Assembly (NCBI GenBank): GCA_029934265.1 | Contig: JAOZMN010000048.1 | Span: 1 to 13,422 of the forward strand | Direction: 5' to 3' | Source of the DNA: Bacteroidales bacterium | Lineage (GTDB): Bacteria > Bacteroidota > Bacteroidia > Bacteroidales > JAADGE01 | DNA: 13,422 bases | Part shown: piece by piece, positions 1-7,190 of the stretch | Numbering within the stretch: the stretch's first letter is position 1 | Layout: each line of letters opens with the position of its first letter | Position numbers and translations under genes: made by a program | The notes under the pieces: model-generated | Database searches by the model: none | The model's input: only the letters and a program-made list of their open reading frames with translations | What the model was told of the DNA's origin: nothing

Positions 1-781
1 TCAAGTTTTCGACTATATAAACATATCTGAGATTTTTAAAATCGACGGAAAGTTTTATTTTTATATTCAGAAAATTATCTTTCCCTTTTCGACTTACGTC
101 TGCAACGGTTCCTATCGGAATATCTGCGGGGAAGAGTGCTGAATATCCACTTGTAACAACCGTATCACCTATTGAAATTTGTATATGATTCGGTATTTCT
201 TTCAGGGTTGCATACCGATAATTTGTTCCCGCCCATGCTACCGAACCGAAATAATTATTTTTTTTCAATCTGCCGCTTACTCCAAGTTTGGTATTAAGAA
301 TGGAAATTGCTGTGGAATAATTTTTACTTACATTTGAAATAATGCCAACGATTCCTTCGGACGAAACAACAACCATATTGCTGTGAATTCCGTTTTTTGA
401 ACCTTTGTCGAGAGTGATAAAATTATTTTTATAAAGTGTGTTTTTTATTACTTCCGCTGTTTTGAACAGATATTTTCTTCCGATGATATCATCTTCCACA
501 AATTTGAATTTTTGGGAATCACCGTAAAACGATTTTTTGGAGATATTTCTTAATTGTGAAATTTCTTTTTGCAGTTTTTCATTCTGATTTTTCAGATTAA
601 AATAACTTCTGTAATTACTGATTTTTTCGTAAAAAAAACCTGAAATATAGTTAGCCGAAGTTATAACTGTTTTTCTTTTAACGGCACTGTTTTTAATTGT
701 CAGTGTAATCGTCAGTGTTTCAAACAGAAGGAATAATAAAAAAAGATGATTGTTAATGATAAACCGTATAAGATTTTTCAT
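1..781 (-). CDS. mreC: MreC, rod-shape-determining protein (C-terminus cut by window edge)
   Basis: My own reading of the minus strand gives 260 codons from ATG at 781 to the window edge with no stop, so the C-terminus is missing. MreC is a bitopic inner-membrane protein that links MreB filaments to the periplasmic elongation machinery (MreD, RodA, PBP2). The sequence shows a short cytoplasmic N-terminus (MKNLIRFI), one hydrophobic segment at about residues 12-29, and a polar helical stretch at about 55-80 typical of the MreC coiled coil. The beta-rich MreC domain follows, with recognisable segments such as TLDKGSKNGIH, GIVGIISNVS, VVTSGYSALFPADIPIG and RYVYIVENL. Family members are usually about 280 residues, so only a short tail is likely lost. 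It lies 112 bp downstream of mreB on the same strand, as expected for an mre operon. Confident from order and motifs. Confidence 0.9.
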   Translation of the reverse strand, partial: MKNLIRFIINNHLFLLFLLFETLTITLTIKNSAVKRKTVITSANYISGFFYEKISNYRSYFNLKNQNEKLQKEISQLRNISKKSFYGDSQKFKFVEDDIIGRKYLFKTAEVIKNTLYKNNFITLDKGSKNGIHSNMVVVSSEGIVGIISNVSKNYSTAISILNTKLGVSGRLKKNNYFGSVAWAGTNYRYATLKEIPNHIQISIGDTVVTSGYSALFPADIPIGTVADVSRKGKDNFLNIKIKLSVDFKNLRYVYIVENL

Positions 782-852
782 TCGTATATAATCAGTCTAA
801 GTAGTTAAAAATTAATTAGTTATATTCTTTTCTTTTTGGCATCGGATTATTA

Positions 853-871
853 AAGCCCTCCATGAGGGTTT
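853..871. other. Hairpin in the mreB-mreC intergenic gap
   Basis: CCCTC at 856-860 pairs with GAGGG at 864-868 around a 3-base loop. The stem extends to about 8 bp through one G-T wobble and two A-T pairs when read on the plus strand. Read in the direction of transcription (minus), the wobble becomes a C-A mismatch and no clear T-run follows, so it is a poor terminator. It could be an RNA processing or stabilising element between mreB and mreC. The function is an inference. Confidence 0.3.
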
Positions 872-893
872 CATTTTGAAAAATATTTTATTC

Positions 894-1916
894 TTATCTT
901 AATAAAAATTGAAATTTATTTACGTTTTTCAATGCAATACCGGTTCCTCTTGCTACGGCGTGCAGGGGGTCTTCGGCTATATGAACGGGTATATTTGTTT
1001 TGTCGGTAAGCCTTCTGTCTAAGCCTCTTAACAAAGCACCTCCTCCGGCAAGAAAAATTCCGTTTCTGTAAATATCGGCGTACAATTCAGGAGGAGTTTG
1101 TTCCAGTACGCTTAAAATAGCTGCTTCTATTTTTGCAACCGATTTGTCGAGACAATGTGCAATTTCTTGATATGAAACAGGAATTTCAACAGGTAAAGCC
1201 GTCATTTGATGCGGACCTCTTACTACAAAATCTTTAGGCGGGTCTTCAAGGTCGGGAAGTGCCGAACCTACATTTATTTTTATTGCTTCTGCTGTTCGTT
1301 CTCCTATTTTGATATTATGTTGATGCTTCATATATTCCTGAATATCAAAGGTAAAATCATCACCTGCTATTCTTATTGAGCGATTGCTGACAATTCCACC
1401 AAGTGAAATAACCGCAATTTCGGTTGTGCCTCCTCCGATGTCTATAACCATGCTTCCTTCCGGTGCCTCGACATCAATACCTATACCGATAGCGGCAGCC
1501 ATTGGTTCGTAAATCATGTAAACCTCTCTTGCTCCGGCGTGTTCGGTGGAGTCTCTTACGGCACGAACTTCAACTTCTGTACTGCCGGAAGGAATGCAGA
1601 CTACCATTTTCAATGAAGGTGAAAAAAACCTGCTTTTTGATGTTCCCATTTTTATCATTCCTCTAATCATAAGCTCGGCGGCTTGGAAGTCGGCAATTAC
1701 ACCGTCTCGGAGAGGTCTGATGGTTTTGATGTTTTCGTGAGTTTTACCTTGCATTTGGCGTGCTTTCATGCCGATGGCAATCATCTTATCCGTAGTTTGG
1801 TCGATTGCTATTATTGAAGGTTCATCTACAACTATTTTGTCGTCCTGAATAATTATTGTATTAGCCGTTCCGAGGTCGATGGCTAATTCTTTTGTAAAAA
1901 AATTAAATAATCCCAT
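894..1916 (-). CDS. mreB: MreB, actin-like cell-shape protein
   Basis: 340 residues, the usual MreB length. MreB is a bacterial actin that polymerises on the inner membrane and guides lateral cell-wall synthesis. The actin/Hsp70-type ATPase motifs are all visible: phosphate-1 loop DLGTANT from D14, phosphate-2 IDIGGGTTEIAV near residue 160, and the adenosine motif LAGGGALLRGLDRRL near the C-terminus. The N-terminal MGLFNFFTKE matches the membrane-proximal start of the family, which supports the ATG at 1916. It begins only 36 bp after the purH stop with no recognisable promoter, so it is probably co-transcribed with purH. The purH-mreB-mreC order is recurrent in Bacteroidota. It ends in LLR followed by TAA. 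Identification is very secure. Confidence 0.97.
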   Translation of the reverse strand: MGLFNFFTKELAIDLGTANTIIIQDDKIVVDEPSIIAIDQTTDKMIAIGMKARQMQGKTHENIKTIRPLRDGVIADFQAAELMIRGMIKMGTSKSRFFSPSLKMVVCIPSGSTEVEVRAVRDSTEHAGAREVYMIYEPMAAAIGIGIDVEAPEGSMVIDIGGGTTEIAVISLGGIVSNRSIRIAGDDFTFDIQEYMKHQHNIKIGERTAEAIKINVGSALPDLEDPPKDFVVRGPHQMTALPVEIPVSYQEIAHCLDKSVAKIEAAILSVLEQTPPELYADIYRNGIFLAGGGALLRGLDRRLTDKTNIPVHIAEDPLHAVARGTGIALKNVNKFQFLLR

Positions 1917-1952
1917 TATTTATTGTCAGTTATCAGTTCCCTGAATTATTAA

Positions 1953-3482
1953 TTAATGTTTAAAATGTCTTGTGCCGGTAAATACCATTGTCATATTATT
2001 ATTATCGCAATATTTAATAGAATCTTTGTCTTTAATGGAACCTCCGGGCTGAATTACTGCTGTTATTCCCGCTTTGTTTGCCAATTCTACGGAATCTGCA
2101 AAAGGGAAAAAAGCGTCAGATGCCATTACTGCATTTCCGAGGTCGAAATTAAAATATTCGGCTTTGCTTATTGCTTGTTTAAGTGCATCAACTCTCGAAG
2201 TTTGCCCTACTCCGCTTGCACATAGTTGTTTGTTTTTAGTGAGTACTATTGCATTCGATTTTGTATGTTTTACTATTTTTTCGGCAAAAATAAGTTCCGA
2301 AATTGTACCTTGGTCGGGTTTTCGGTCTGTTACGAATTTTAAATCTTCCGGAACACTCGATTTTATGTCTTTATCCTGAACTAAAATACCGTTCAGTGAA
2401 GTCCTGAATTGTTTGTTGCTGTTTACTTTTTGTTTTTGAATAAGTATTATTCTGTTTTTCTTTTGTTTTAAAATTTCAAGTGCTTCAACGTTATATGAAG
2501 GTGCAATTATTACTTCAAAAAATATTTTATTTATTTCTTCTGCCGTATTTTTATCTACTTCTTTGTTGGTTATCAAAACTCCTCCGAAAGCTGAAACAGG
2601 GTCGCCGGCAAGTGCGGCTTTCCACGCTTCGGTCAAGTTTTCTCGCAAAGCAATACCACAAGCGTTGTTATGTTTCATAACTACAAAAGCGGTTTCATCA
2701 AATTCTGAAATTAAACCGGTAGCGGCATCAATATCAAGAAGATTATTATATGAAATTTCTTTTCCGTGCAGTTGCTCGAATATATCATCTAAATTTCCGA
2801 AAAAATTTGCTTTTTGATGAGGATTTTCTCCGTACCTCAGGGCTTTTGAATTATTTTGACTGTATCGGAAAGAATCAATATTTATATCTTTATTAAAATA
2901 ATTAAAGATTTGAGTATCATAATGAGAAGAAACTCCGAAAGCATAGGCAGCAAAACGTTTGCGGTCTTCAAGTGATGTTTCTCCGGATTTTTCTTCGAGT
3001 AAACTGTCAAATTCTTTGTATTGTTCTTGCGACGATACTACAAGTACGTCATTATAGTTTTTGGCGGCAGCTCTTATTAATGAAATACCTCCAATGTCTA
3101 TTTTTTCGATGATTTTTTGTTCTTCAGCTCCTGACTTTACAGTTTCTTCAAAAGGATATAAATCGACAATTACCAAATCTATTTCAGGAATACCGTATTC
3201 TTCAATTTGTGCGATGTCTCCGGTATTTTCTCGTCGGGAAAGAATACCTCCGAATATTTTGGGGTGCAATGTTTTCACTCTGCCTCCGAGTATTGAAGGA
3301 TAATCTGTAACTTTTTCGACTGAATCGACTTCGTAACCTTGTTCTCGAATATAATTTCTTGTTCCTCCGGTAGATATTATTTTAATATCAAGACCGGCTA
3401 ATTTTTCAAGTATTTTATCTAAATTTTCTTTACTAAAAACTGAAATTAATGCAGTTTTTATCTTTTTACTACTTTGCATCAT
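1953..3482 (-). CDS. purH: PurH, bifunctional AICAR transformylase / IMP cyclohydrolase
   Basis: 509 residues, normal for PurH. It carries out the last two steps of IMP synthesis: AICAR plus 10-formyl-THF gives FAICAR, which is then cyclised to IMP. The N-terminal MGS-like cyclohydrolase domain covers about residues 8-150 (ALISVFSKENL, STGGTRNYIRE, GGRVKTLHPKIFGGIL, DLVIVDLYPFEETV). The AICARFT domain follows (ALRYGENPHQKA, SYNNLLDIDAA) with the catalytic Lys-His pair at K270-H271 in VVMKHNNACG. It ends with the family signature ADSVELANKAGITAVIQPG and FTGTRHFKH. Two ATG codons are adjacent (3482 and 3479) and either could be used. A Bacteroidota-type -7 box lies about 40 bp upstream. It is the likely first gene of the purH-mreB-mreC unit. 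Confidence 0.97.
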   Translation of the reverse strand: MMQSSKKIKTALISVFSKENLDKILEKLAGLDIKIISTGGTRNYIREQGYEVDSVEKVTDYPSILGGRVKTLHPKIFGGILSRRENTGDIAQIEEYGIPEIDLVIVDLYPFEETVKSGAEEQKIIEKIDIGGISLIRAAAKNYNDVLVVSSQEQYKEFDSLLEEKSGETSLEDRKRFAAYAFGVSSHYDTQIFNYFNKDINIDSFRYSQNNSKALRYGENPHQKANFFGNLDDIFEQLHGKEISYNNLLDIDAATGLISEFDETAFVVMKHNNACGIALRENLTEAWKAALAGDPVSAFGGVLITNKEVDKNTAEEINKIFFEVIIAPSYNVEALEILKQKKNRIILIQKQKVNSNKQFRTSLNGILVQDKDIKSSVPEDLKFVTDRKPDQGTISELIFAEKIVKHTKSNAIVLTKNKQLCASGVGQTSRVDALKQAISKAEYFNFDLGNAVMASDAFFPFADSVELANKAGITAVIQPGGSIKDKDSIKYCDNNNMTMVFTGTRHFKH

Positions 3483-3523
3483 AAAATATTTATTTTAAAA
3501 AGTATAAAAATTTGATTTTCATG

Positions 3524-3531
3524 CAAAGGTA
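3524..3531 (-). promoter_or_regulatory. Predicted promoter -7 box of purH
   Basis: The minus strand reads TACCTTTG, an exact match to the Bacteroidota -7 consensus TAnnTTTG, about 42 bp upstream of the purH ATG. I find no TTG at the usual 17-23 bp spacing upstream, so the -33 element is weak or absent. Transcription would start near 3517-3519, giving a leader of roughly 35-40 nt. Confidence 0.55.
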
Positions 3532-3628
3532 GAAAAATTCATTTTTATTAAAGACTTTTATTGTATCTATTTTACAAAAAAACTTAAAAACTCTACAAAA
3601 AGCAACAAAACATTGAAAATTGCATACT

Positions 3629-4009
3629 TTACTTTACAAAATCGCATTCTTTAAGTTCAACGTGTCCGTATATTCCTATGCAAATACCTTTAATTTTTAG
3701 AATTTCATTTTGCACCAAAGGGCGTTTCAATACAGAACTTTCTTTTTTCATTGTACAACTTATTGCATATTTTGCATTTTTATTGCCCAGAATTATCACT
3801 AATTTATTTTCATCGTTTTCATAAAAAGTATTCATTTTACCCTCTACGATAATTTCTTTATACTTATACCGTCGATTTGAACGCATCTTCTTTTTTTGAT
3901 ATTCCGATGCCAATTCTTTTGCAACAAGCGGCAAAGTTAAATCTATCTGCTTACAAGAGGATAACAATATTATTGTTACAAGAATTAAAAATATTTTTCT
4001 ATTAGCCAT
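3629..4009 (-). CDS. Small OB-fold (tRNA_anti-like) predicted lipoprotein
   Basis: 126 residues from ATG at 4009. The N-terminus MANRKIFLILVTIILLSSC is a lipoprotein signal: basic residues, a hydrophobic core and the lipobox L-S-S-C, so the mature protein should be lipidated on Cys19. The mature part resembles the tRNA_anti-like OB-fold family of Bacteroidota: a strand with EIIVEGKMNTF, a short LVIILGN strand, an ISC strand, a NEILKIKGICIGIYG segment and the closing HVELKECDFV. The family is widespread but has no firm function. An in-frame TTG at 4030 would extend it by seven residues (HPKKRK after the start), but that TTG lies inside the predicted -7 promoter box and can be excluded as the start. 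The purH promoter lies downstream of its stop, so the gene may be transcribed alone. Confidence 0.75.
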   Translation of the reverse strand: MANRKIFLILVTIILLSSCKQIDLTLPLVAKELASEYQKKKMRSNRRYKYKEIIVEGKMNTFYENDENKLVIILGNKNAKYAISCTMKKESSVLKRPLVQNEILKIKGICIGIYGHVELKECDFVK

Positions 4010-4027
4010 TTTTCTTTTTTTGGGGTG

Positions 4028-4035
4028 CAAATATA
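4028..4035 (-). promoter_or_regulatory. Predicted -7 box of the OB-fold lipoprotein gene
   Basis: The minus strand reads TATATTTG, an exact TAnnTTTG match, ending 18 bp before the ATG at 4009. Transcription would begin only about 12-15 nt before the start codon. The box contains the TTG that would otherwise look like an upstream start, which decides in favour of ATG 4009. No good -33 TTG is seen. Confidence 0.55.
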
Positions 4036-4078
4036 AAATACTTTATCATAAATATTATTAATTTACGTTTGAATATTG

Positions 4079-4086
4079 TACTTTTG
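4079..4086 (+). promoter_or_regulatory. Predicted -7 box of the DUF3108 gene
   Basis: TACTTTTG matches TAnnTTTG exactly and lies about 62 bp upstream of the ATG at 4149, predicting a leader of about 55 nt. It is back-to-back with the minus-strand box at 4028-4035, so this 140-bp gap is a divergent promoter region. A -33 TTG at 17-23 bp is not present. Confidence 0.5.
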
Positions 4087-4148
4087 TTTTTTTGTTTGAC
4101 TTGATAATGTTTCAATGATATAACTTCATAATTTCAAAACATAAACAC

Positions 4149-4997
4149 ATGAAACAATTTAAAATAATTGTATGTATGTTATTGGTTATTTTTGCATTTA
4201 ATAAAATTAATGCACAAACCGGCGATACGATTATCGAAAAAAATACTGTTGATACAATTTCCGAAATAAAAAATACACCTCCGGATTTTAATACCGCATT
4301 TCAATCGGGAGAATATCTTAAATATGATGTCAGTTACGGCATAATTTCGGGAGGACAGGCGGAATTAACTACAGGAGTGGAACAACTCGGGTATGATTGG
4401 TTTTATCACGTAAAAGCTGTTGCTACTACGCAAGGGCTTGCTGCTAAGATGTTTACAGTATGGGACAAATACGAAAGTTACATAAATATAGAAACAGGGC
4501 TTCCGATAAAAGCAACAAGAGACATCAGGGAAGAGGCTTACAGGAAATATAACGAACTTTTGTTTAATCGGAAAAATAATATAGTTATAAGTCTTGCTTC
4601 CGGAAACAGAAAGGTACCGGCGGGAATACAAGATATTTTATCGGCTTTTTATTTTGCAAGACGTTATATTTTCGCTAAAAAAGAACTTGTAAAAGGAGAA
4701 GTCATAAATCTAACGACTTTTTTTGACGATGAAATTTTTATAATCAAAATAAAATTTGTCAAGAAAGAAAAATTTAAAACAGAATTCGGTAAATTTGAAT
4801 GCCTGAAATTTGCACCGGTTATCGACAAAGACAGTCCGTTCGAGAAGGAAAAAGATATGCAGGTTTGGTTTACAAACGACGGGAATTTTGTTCCGGTGAG
4901 AATAAAAATAAAAGTACCGGTCGGCTCTGTTAAGTGCGAACTTACAGGATATAAAAATTTAAAAAATAAATTCGGTATTAAAAAAGAAAATAAATAA
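4149..4997 (+). CDS. DUF3108 family secreted protein
   Basis: 282 residues. The N-terminus MKQFKIIVCMLLVIFAFNKINAQ is a Sec signal peptide, probably cleaved after the Ala at residue 22, so the product should be periplasmic or outer-membrane associated. The mature protein matches what I recall of DUF3108: an early GEYLKYDVSYGIISGGQAEL strand pair, then HVKAVATTQGLAAKMFTVWDKYESYI, an ILSAFYFARRY helix, and a late QVWFTNDGNFVPVRIKIKVPVG pair. The family is common in Bacteroidota and Proteobacteria and has no established function; its beta-rich pattern suggests a lipocalin-like or LolA-like fold, which is only an inference. It precedes hisIE by 62 bp on the same strand without an obvious promoter between, so the two could share a transcript. 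It has no evident link to histidine synthesis. Confidence 0.8.
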   Translation: MKQFKIIVCMLLVIFAFNKINAQTGDTIIEKNTVDTISEIKNTPPDFNTAFQSGEYLKYDVSYGIISGGQAELTTGVEQLGYDWFYHVKAVATTQGLAAKMFTVWDKYESYINIETGLPIKATRDIREEAYRKYNELLFNRKNNIVISLASGNRKVPAGIQDILSAFYFARRYIFAKKELVKGEVINLTTFFDDEIFIIKIKFVKKEKFKTEFGKFECLKFAPVIDKDSPFEKEKDMQVWFTNDGNFVPVRIKIKVPVGSVKCELTGYKNLKNKFGIKKENK

Positions 4998-5059
4998 CCG
5001 GCATTTTTCATAAAAACTTTACACTTTTATATTCTATCATTCAGTAATTATATATATAT

Positions 5060-5656
5060 ATGAATTTAGATTTCAATAAAAACCCTGACGGACTTATTCC
5101 GGCTGTAATTCAGGACAGCAGAACAAACAAAGTTTTAATGCTGGGCTATATGAACCAAGAGGCTTTTGAAAAAACAAAGCAGGAAAATAAAGTAACTTTT
5201 TTCAGCAGAACAAAAAAACGTCTGTGGACAAAAGGTGAAACTTCCGGAAATTTTTTGTTTGTCAAAGAAATTATTGTCGATTGCGATAATGATACTTTAC
5301 TGATAAAAGTTAATCCGGTCGGGCCGGTTTGTCATACAGGAAGCGATACTTGTTTTGAAGAAACAAATTCGGGTACAGATTTTCTTTACGAACTCGAAAA
5401 AGTTATAATTGACCGCAAAGAAAATCCGATTGAAGGCTCATATACAAAGCATCTTTTTTCTAAAGGCATCAATAAAATTGCTCAGAAAGTAGGCGAAGAA
5501 GCCGTAGAACTCGTTATTGAAGCAAAAGACAACAACGATGATTTATTCCTGAACGAAGCCGCAGATTTATTTTATCATACCCTTGTTTTACTTGTTCAAA
5601 AAAATAAAAAATTAGAAGATGTTGTTGCTGTTTTGGAAAAAAGAAATCAGAAATAA
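5060..5656 (+). CDS. hisIE: HisIE, bifunctional phosphoribosyl-AMP cyclohydrolase / phosphoribosyl-ATP pyrophosphatase
   Basis: 198 residues, the usual size of the fused protein. It catalyses steps 2 and 3 of histidine synthesis: PR-ATP to PR-AMP (C-terminal HisE domain) and ring opening of PR-AMP (N-terminal HisI domain). HisI covers about residues 1-103 with MLGYMNQEAFEKT, SRTKKRLWTKGETSGN, the metal-binding VDCDND (D74, C75, D76, D78) and GPVCHTGSDTCF (C91, H92, C98). HisE covers about 108-195 with SYTKHLFSKGINKIAQKVGE, EAVELVIEA and EAADLFYHTLVLL, typical of the helical MazG-like fold. No Shine-Dalgarno is seen; the ATG follows an alternating TA run. The stop is a tandem TAA TAA. hisIE is more often the last gene of a Bacteroidota his operon, so its position ahead of hisD is unusual. 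Confidence 0.96.
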   Translation: MNLDFNKNPDGLIPAVIQDSRTNKVLMLGYMNQEAFEKTKQENKVTFFSRTKKRLWTKGETSGNFLFVKEIIVDCDNDTLLIKVNPVGPVCHTGSDTCFEETNSGTDFLYELEKVIIDRKENPIEGSYTKHLFSKGINKIAQKVGEEAVELVIEAKDNNDDLFLNEAADLFYHTLVLLVQKNKKLEDVVAVLEKRNQK

Positions 5657-5741
5657 TAAGGTCTGTTTTGTTTAAAAATAAAAGAACTATCTGCTTATTA
5701 AACAGTCAAGTAATAAATAAACAAATAATTACAAACAGATG

Positions 5742-5760
5742 AAACCCACATTGTGGGATT
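5742..5760 (+). other. GC-rich hairpin in the hisD leader
   Basis: CCCAC at 5745-5749 pairs with GTGGG at 5753-5757 around the loop ATT. After one A-A mismatch, two further A-T pairs extend the stem. It begins just after the first in-frame ATG (5739). It is GC-rich in an AT-rich surrounding, which makes it stand out. A role in attenuation or translation control of hisD is possible but not shown. Confidence 0.4.
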
Positions 5761-5776
5761 TAAAATTAAATACTAA

Positions 5777-5805
5777 CACTCAAGAAAATAATTATATTTT
5801 GAGTG
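5777..5805 (+). other. Second hairpin in the hisD leader
   Basis: CACTC at 5777-5781 pairs with GAGTG at 5801-5805, and AAAATA at 5785-5790 pairs with TATTTT at 5795-5800 around the loop ATTA. The stem has 11 bp with a 3-base bulge on the left side. It ends 33 bp before the second ATG (5838). No T-run follows immediately, so it is not a classic terminator. Confidence 0.4.
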
Positions 5806-5837
5806 CTTATTTTCAGGGTGTTACAAATTATAAACAG

Positions 5838-7118
5838 ATGAAAAAGTATATAAATCCTAAAAGGGAAATTTGGAATGAAATATGTCGTCGTCCTTTCAGC
5901 GACTTATCCGAAATACGAAAAAATGTAGATAAGGTACTTGAAGACATTAAATTGCACGGAGACGACAAATTAAAATATTATTCTAAACTTTTCGATAATT
6001 ACGAAGGAGAAAATATAGAAGTCTCGGATTCGGAAATCGAAGAATCGGAATTTCAAATTGCAGATGACTTAAAAAAAGCGATACGAACGGCACATGATAA
6101 TATTTCAAAATTTCATGAAATGCAAATCATACCGGATAAAACTATCGAAACAATGCCCGGTGTTATATGTACTTTGAAAAATATTCCTGTACAAAAAGTT
6201 GGTTTATATGTGCCGGGAGGTACTGCTCCATTGCTTTCTACAGTTTTAATGCTTGCCATTCCGGCGAAAATTGCCGGGTGTGAAGAAATTGTTATGTGTA
6301 CACCTCCTAATAAAGAGGGAAAAATACACCCTGCAATTTTATTTTCAGCAAAAATTTCAGGAATAGCAAAAATTTATAAAGTTGGAGGTTCACAGGCTAT
6401 TGCAGCAATGGCTTACGGAACTGAAACAATTCCTAAAGTTTACAAAATATTCGGTCCCGGTAATAAATATGTTACAACCGCAAAAATGATTGTCAGTACA
6501 CAAAATATAGCAATAGATATGCCGGCAGGTCCGTCGGAAGTACTTGTGGTTGCGGACGATACGGCAAATACTGAATTTGTAGCCGCTGATTTACTTTCGC
6601 AAGCCGAACATGATACCGACAGCCAAGTAATATTAATTTGCAATTCAGAAAAACTTGTAGATGAAATACTTAAAAAAACAGATGCTCAATTAGAAAAATT
6701 ACCGAGAAAAGAAATTGCAAAAACAGCTTTAAGCAACAGCAAAGCAATAATTTTCGATAATCCGAAAGATAGTTATAACTTTGTAAACGAATATGCTCCC
6801 GAACATCTTATAATTTCTGTTGAAAATCCGGAAAAATATTCCGAAAAAATAAAAAATACAGGTTCGATATTTCTCGGAAATTATACTCCGGAAAGTGCCG
6901 GAGATTATGCTTCCGGAACAAATCACACACTCCCGACAGGAGCTTATGCAAAATCATACAGCGGAGTTTCTTTGTCTTCTTTCATAAAAACCGTAACTTT
7001 ACAGAAAATAACAAAAAAAGGTCTGCAAGAAATAGGAAAAACAATAGAACTTATGGCTGAAGCCGAATTTTTACAAGGACATAAAAATGCTGTTTCCGTC
7101 AGACTTAAAGACCTTTAA
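5838..7118 (+). CDS. hisD: HisD, histidinol dehydrogenase
   Basis: 426 residues from ATG at 5838. HisD oxidises L-histidinol to histidine in two NAD-dependent steps with a bound zinc. Visible signatures are VGLYVPGGTAPLLSTVLMLA, FGPGNKYVTTAKMIV, DMPAGPSEVLVVADDTAN, the zinc motif LLSQAEHD (Gln and His ligands), the catalytic Glu-His in YAPEHLI, and the C-terminal GDYASGTNHTLPTGAYA (Asp ligand, His). The frame is open further upstream to an ATG at 5739, which would add 33 residues. I prefer 5838 because MKKYINPKREIWNEICRRP aligns with the normal HisD N-terminus and gives the usual length of about 430. The longer start is still possible, since both ATGs have nearly the same upstream sequence. 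It ends in tandem TAA TAA, 72 bp before hisC. Confidence 0.93.
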   Translation: MKKYINPKREIWNEICRRPFSDLSEIRKNVDKVLEDIKLHGDDKLKYYSKLFDNYEGENIEVSDSEIEESEFQIADDLKKAIRTAHDNISKFHEMQIIPDKTIETMPGVICTLKNIPVQKVGLYVPGGTAPLLSTVLMLAIPAKIAGCEEIVMCTPPNKEGKIHPAILFSAKISGIAKIYKVGGSQAIAAMAYGTETIPKVYKIFGPGNKYVTTAKMIVSTQNIAIDMPAGPSEVLVVADDTANTEFVAADLLSQAEHDTDSQVILICNSEKLVDEILKKTDAQLEKLPRKEIAKTALSNSKAIIFDNPKDSYNFVNEYAPEHLIISVENPEKYSEKIKNTGSIFLGNYTPESAGDYASGTNHTLPTGAYAKSYSGVSLSSFIKTVTLQKITKKGLQEIGKTIELMAEAEFLQGHKNAVSVRLKDL

Positions 7119-7190
7119 TAATCAGCTCCGAAAATAAAATTTCAAAAACCATATTTATAACAACTACTTTATAAACACTAACTTAATTTA

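Larger units (their letters stand above)
5727..5843 (+). repeat. Duplicated 18-bp translation-start sequence flanking a 99-bp repeat unit before hisD
   Basis: The 18-bp sequence AATTACAAACAGATGAAA at 5727-5744 recurs at 5826-5843 with a single change (C to T at its sixth base). The two copies are offset by exactly 99 bp, that is 33 codons, so the two ATGs (5739 and 5838) are in the same frame. Between them lie two hairpins. This looks like a duplicated initiation region, made either by slippage or by a small insertion bounded by direct repeats. Confidence 0.6.

Noticed and set aside
4010..4030. TTG start at 4030 for the OB-fold lipoprotein
   Set aside because: The TTG is part of the predicted -7 promoter box, and the lipoprotein signal begins naturally at ATG 4009.
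5739..5837. 33-residue N-terminal extension of HisD as part of the enzyme
   Set aside because: HisD homology and normal length begin at 5838. Kept as a finding rather than annotated as coding, because the duplicated start leaves real doubt.
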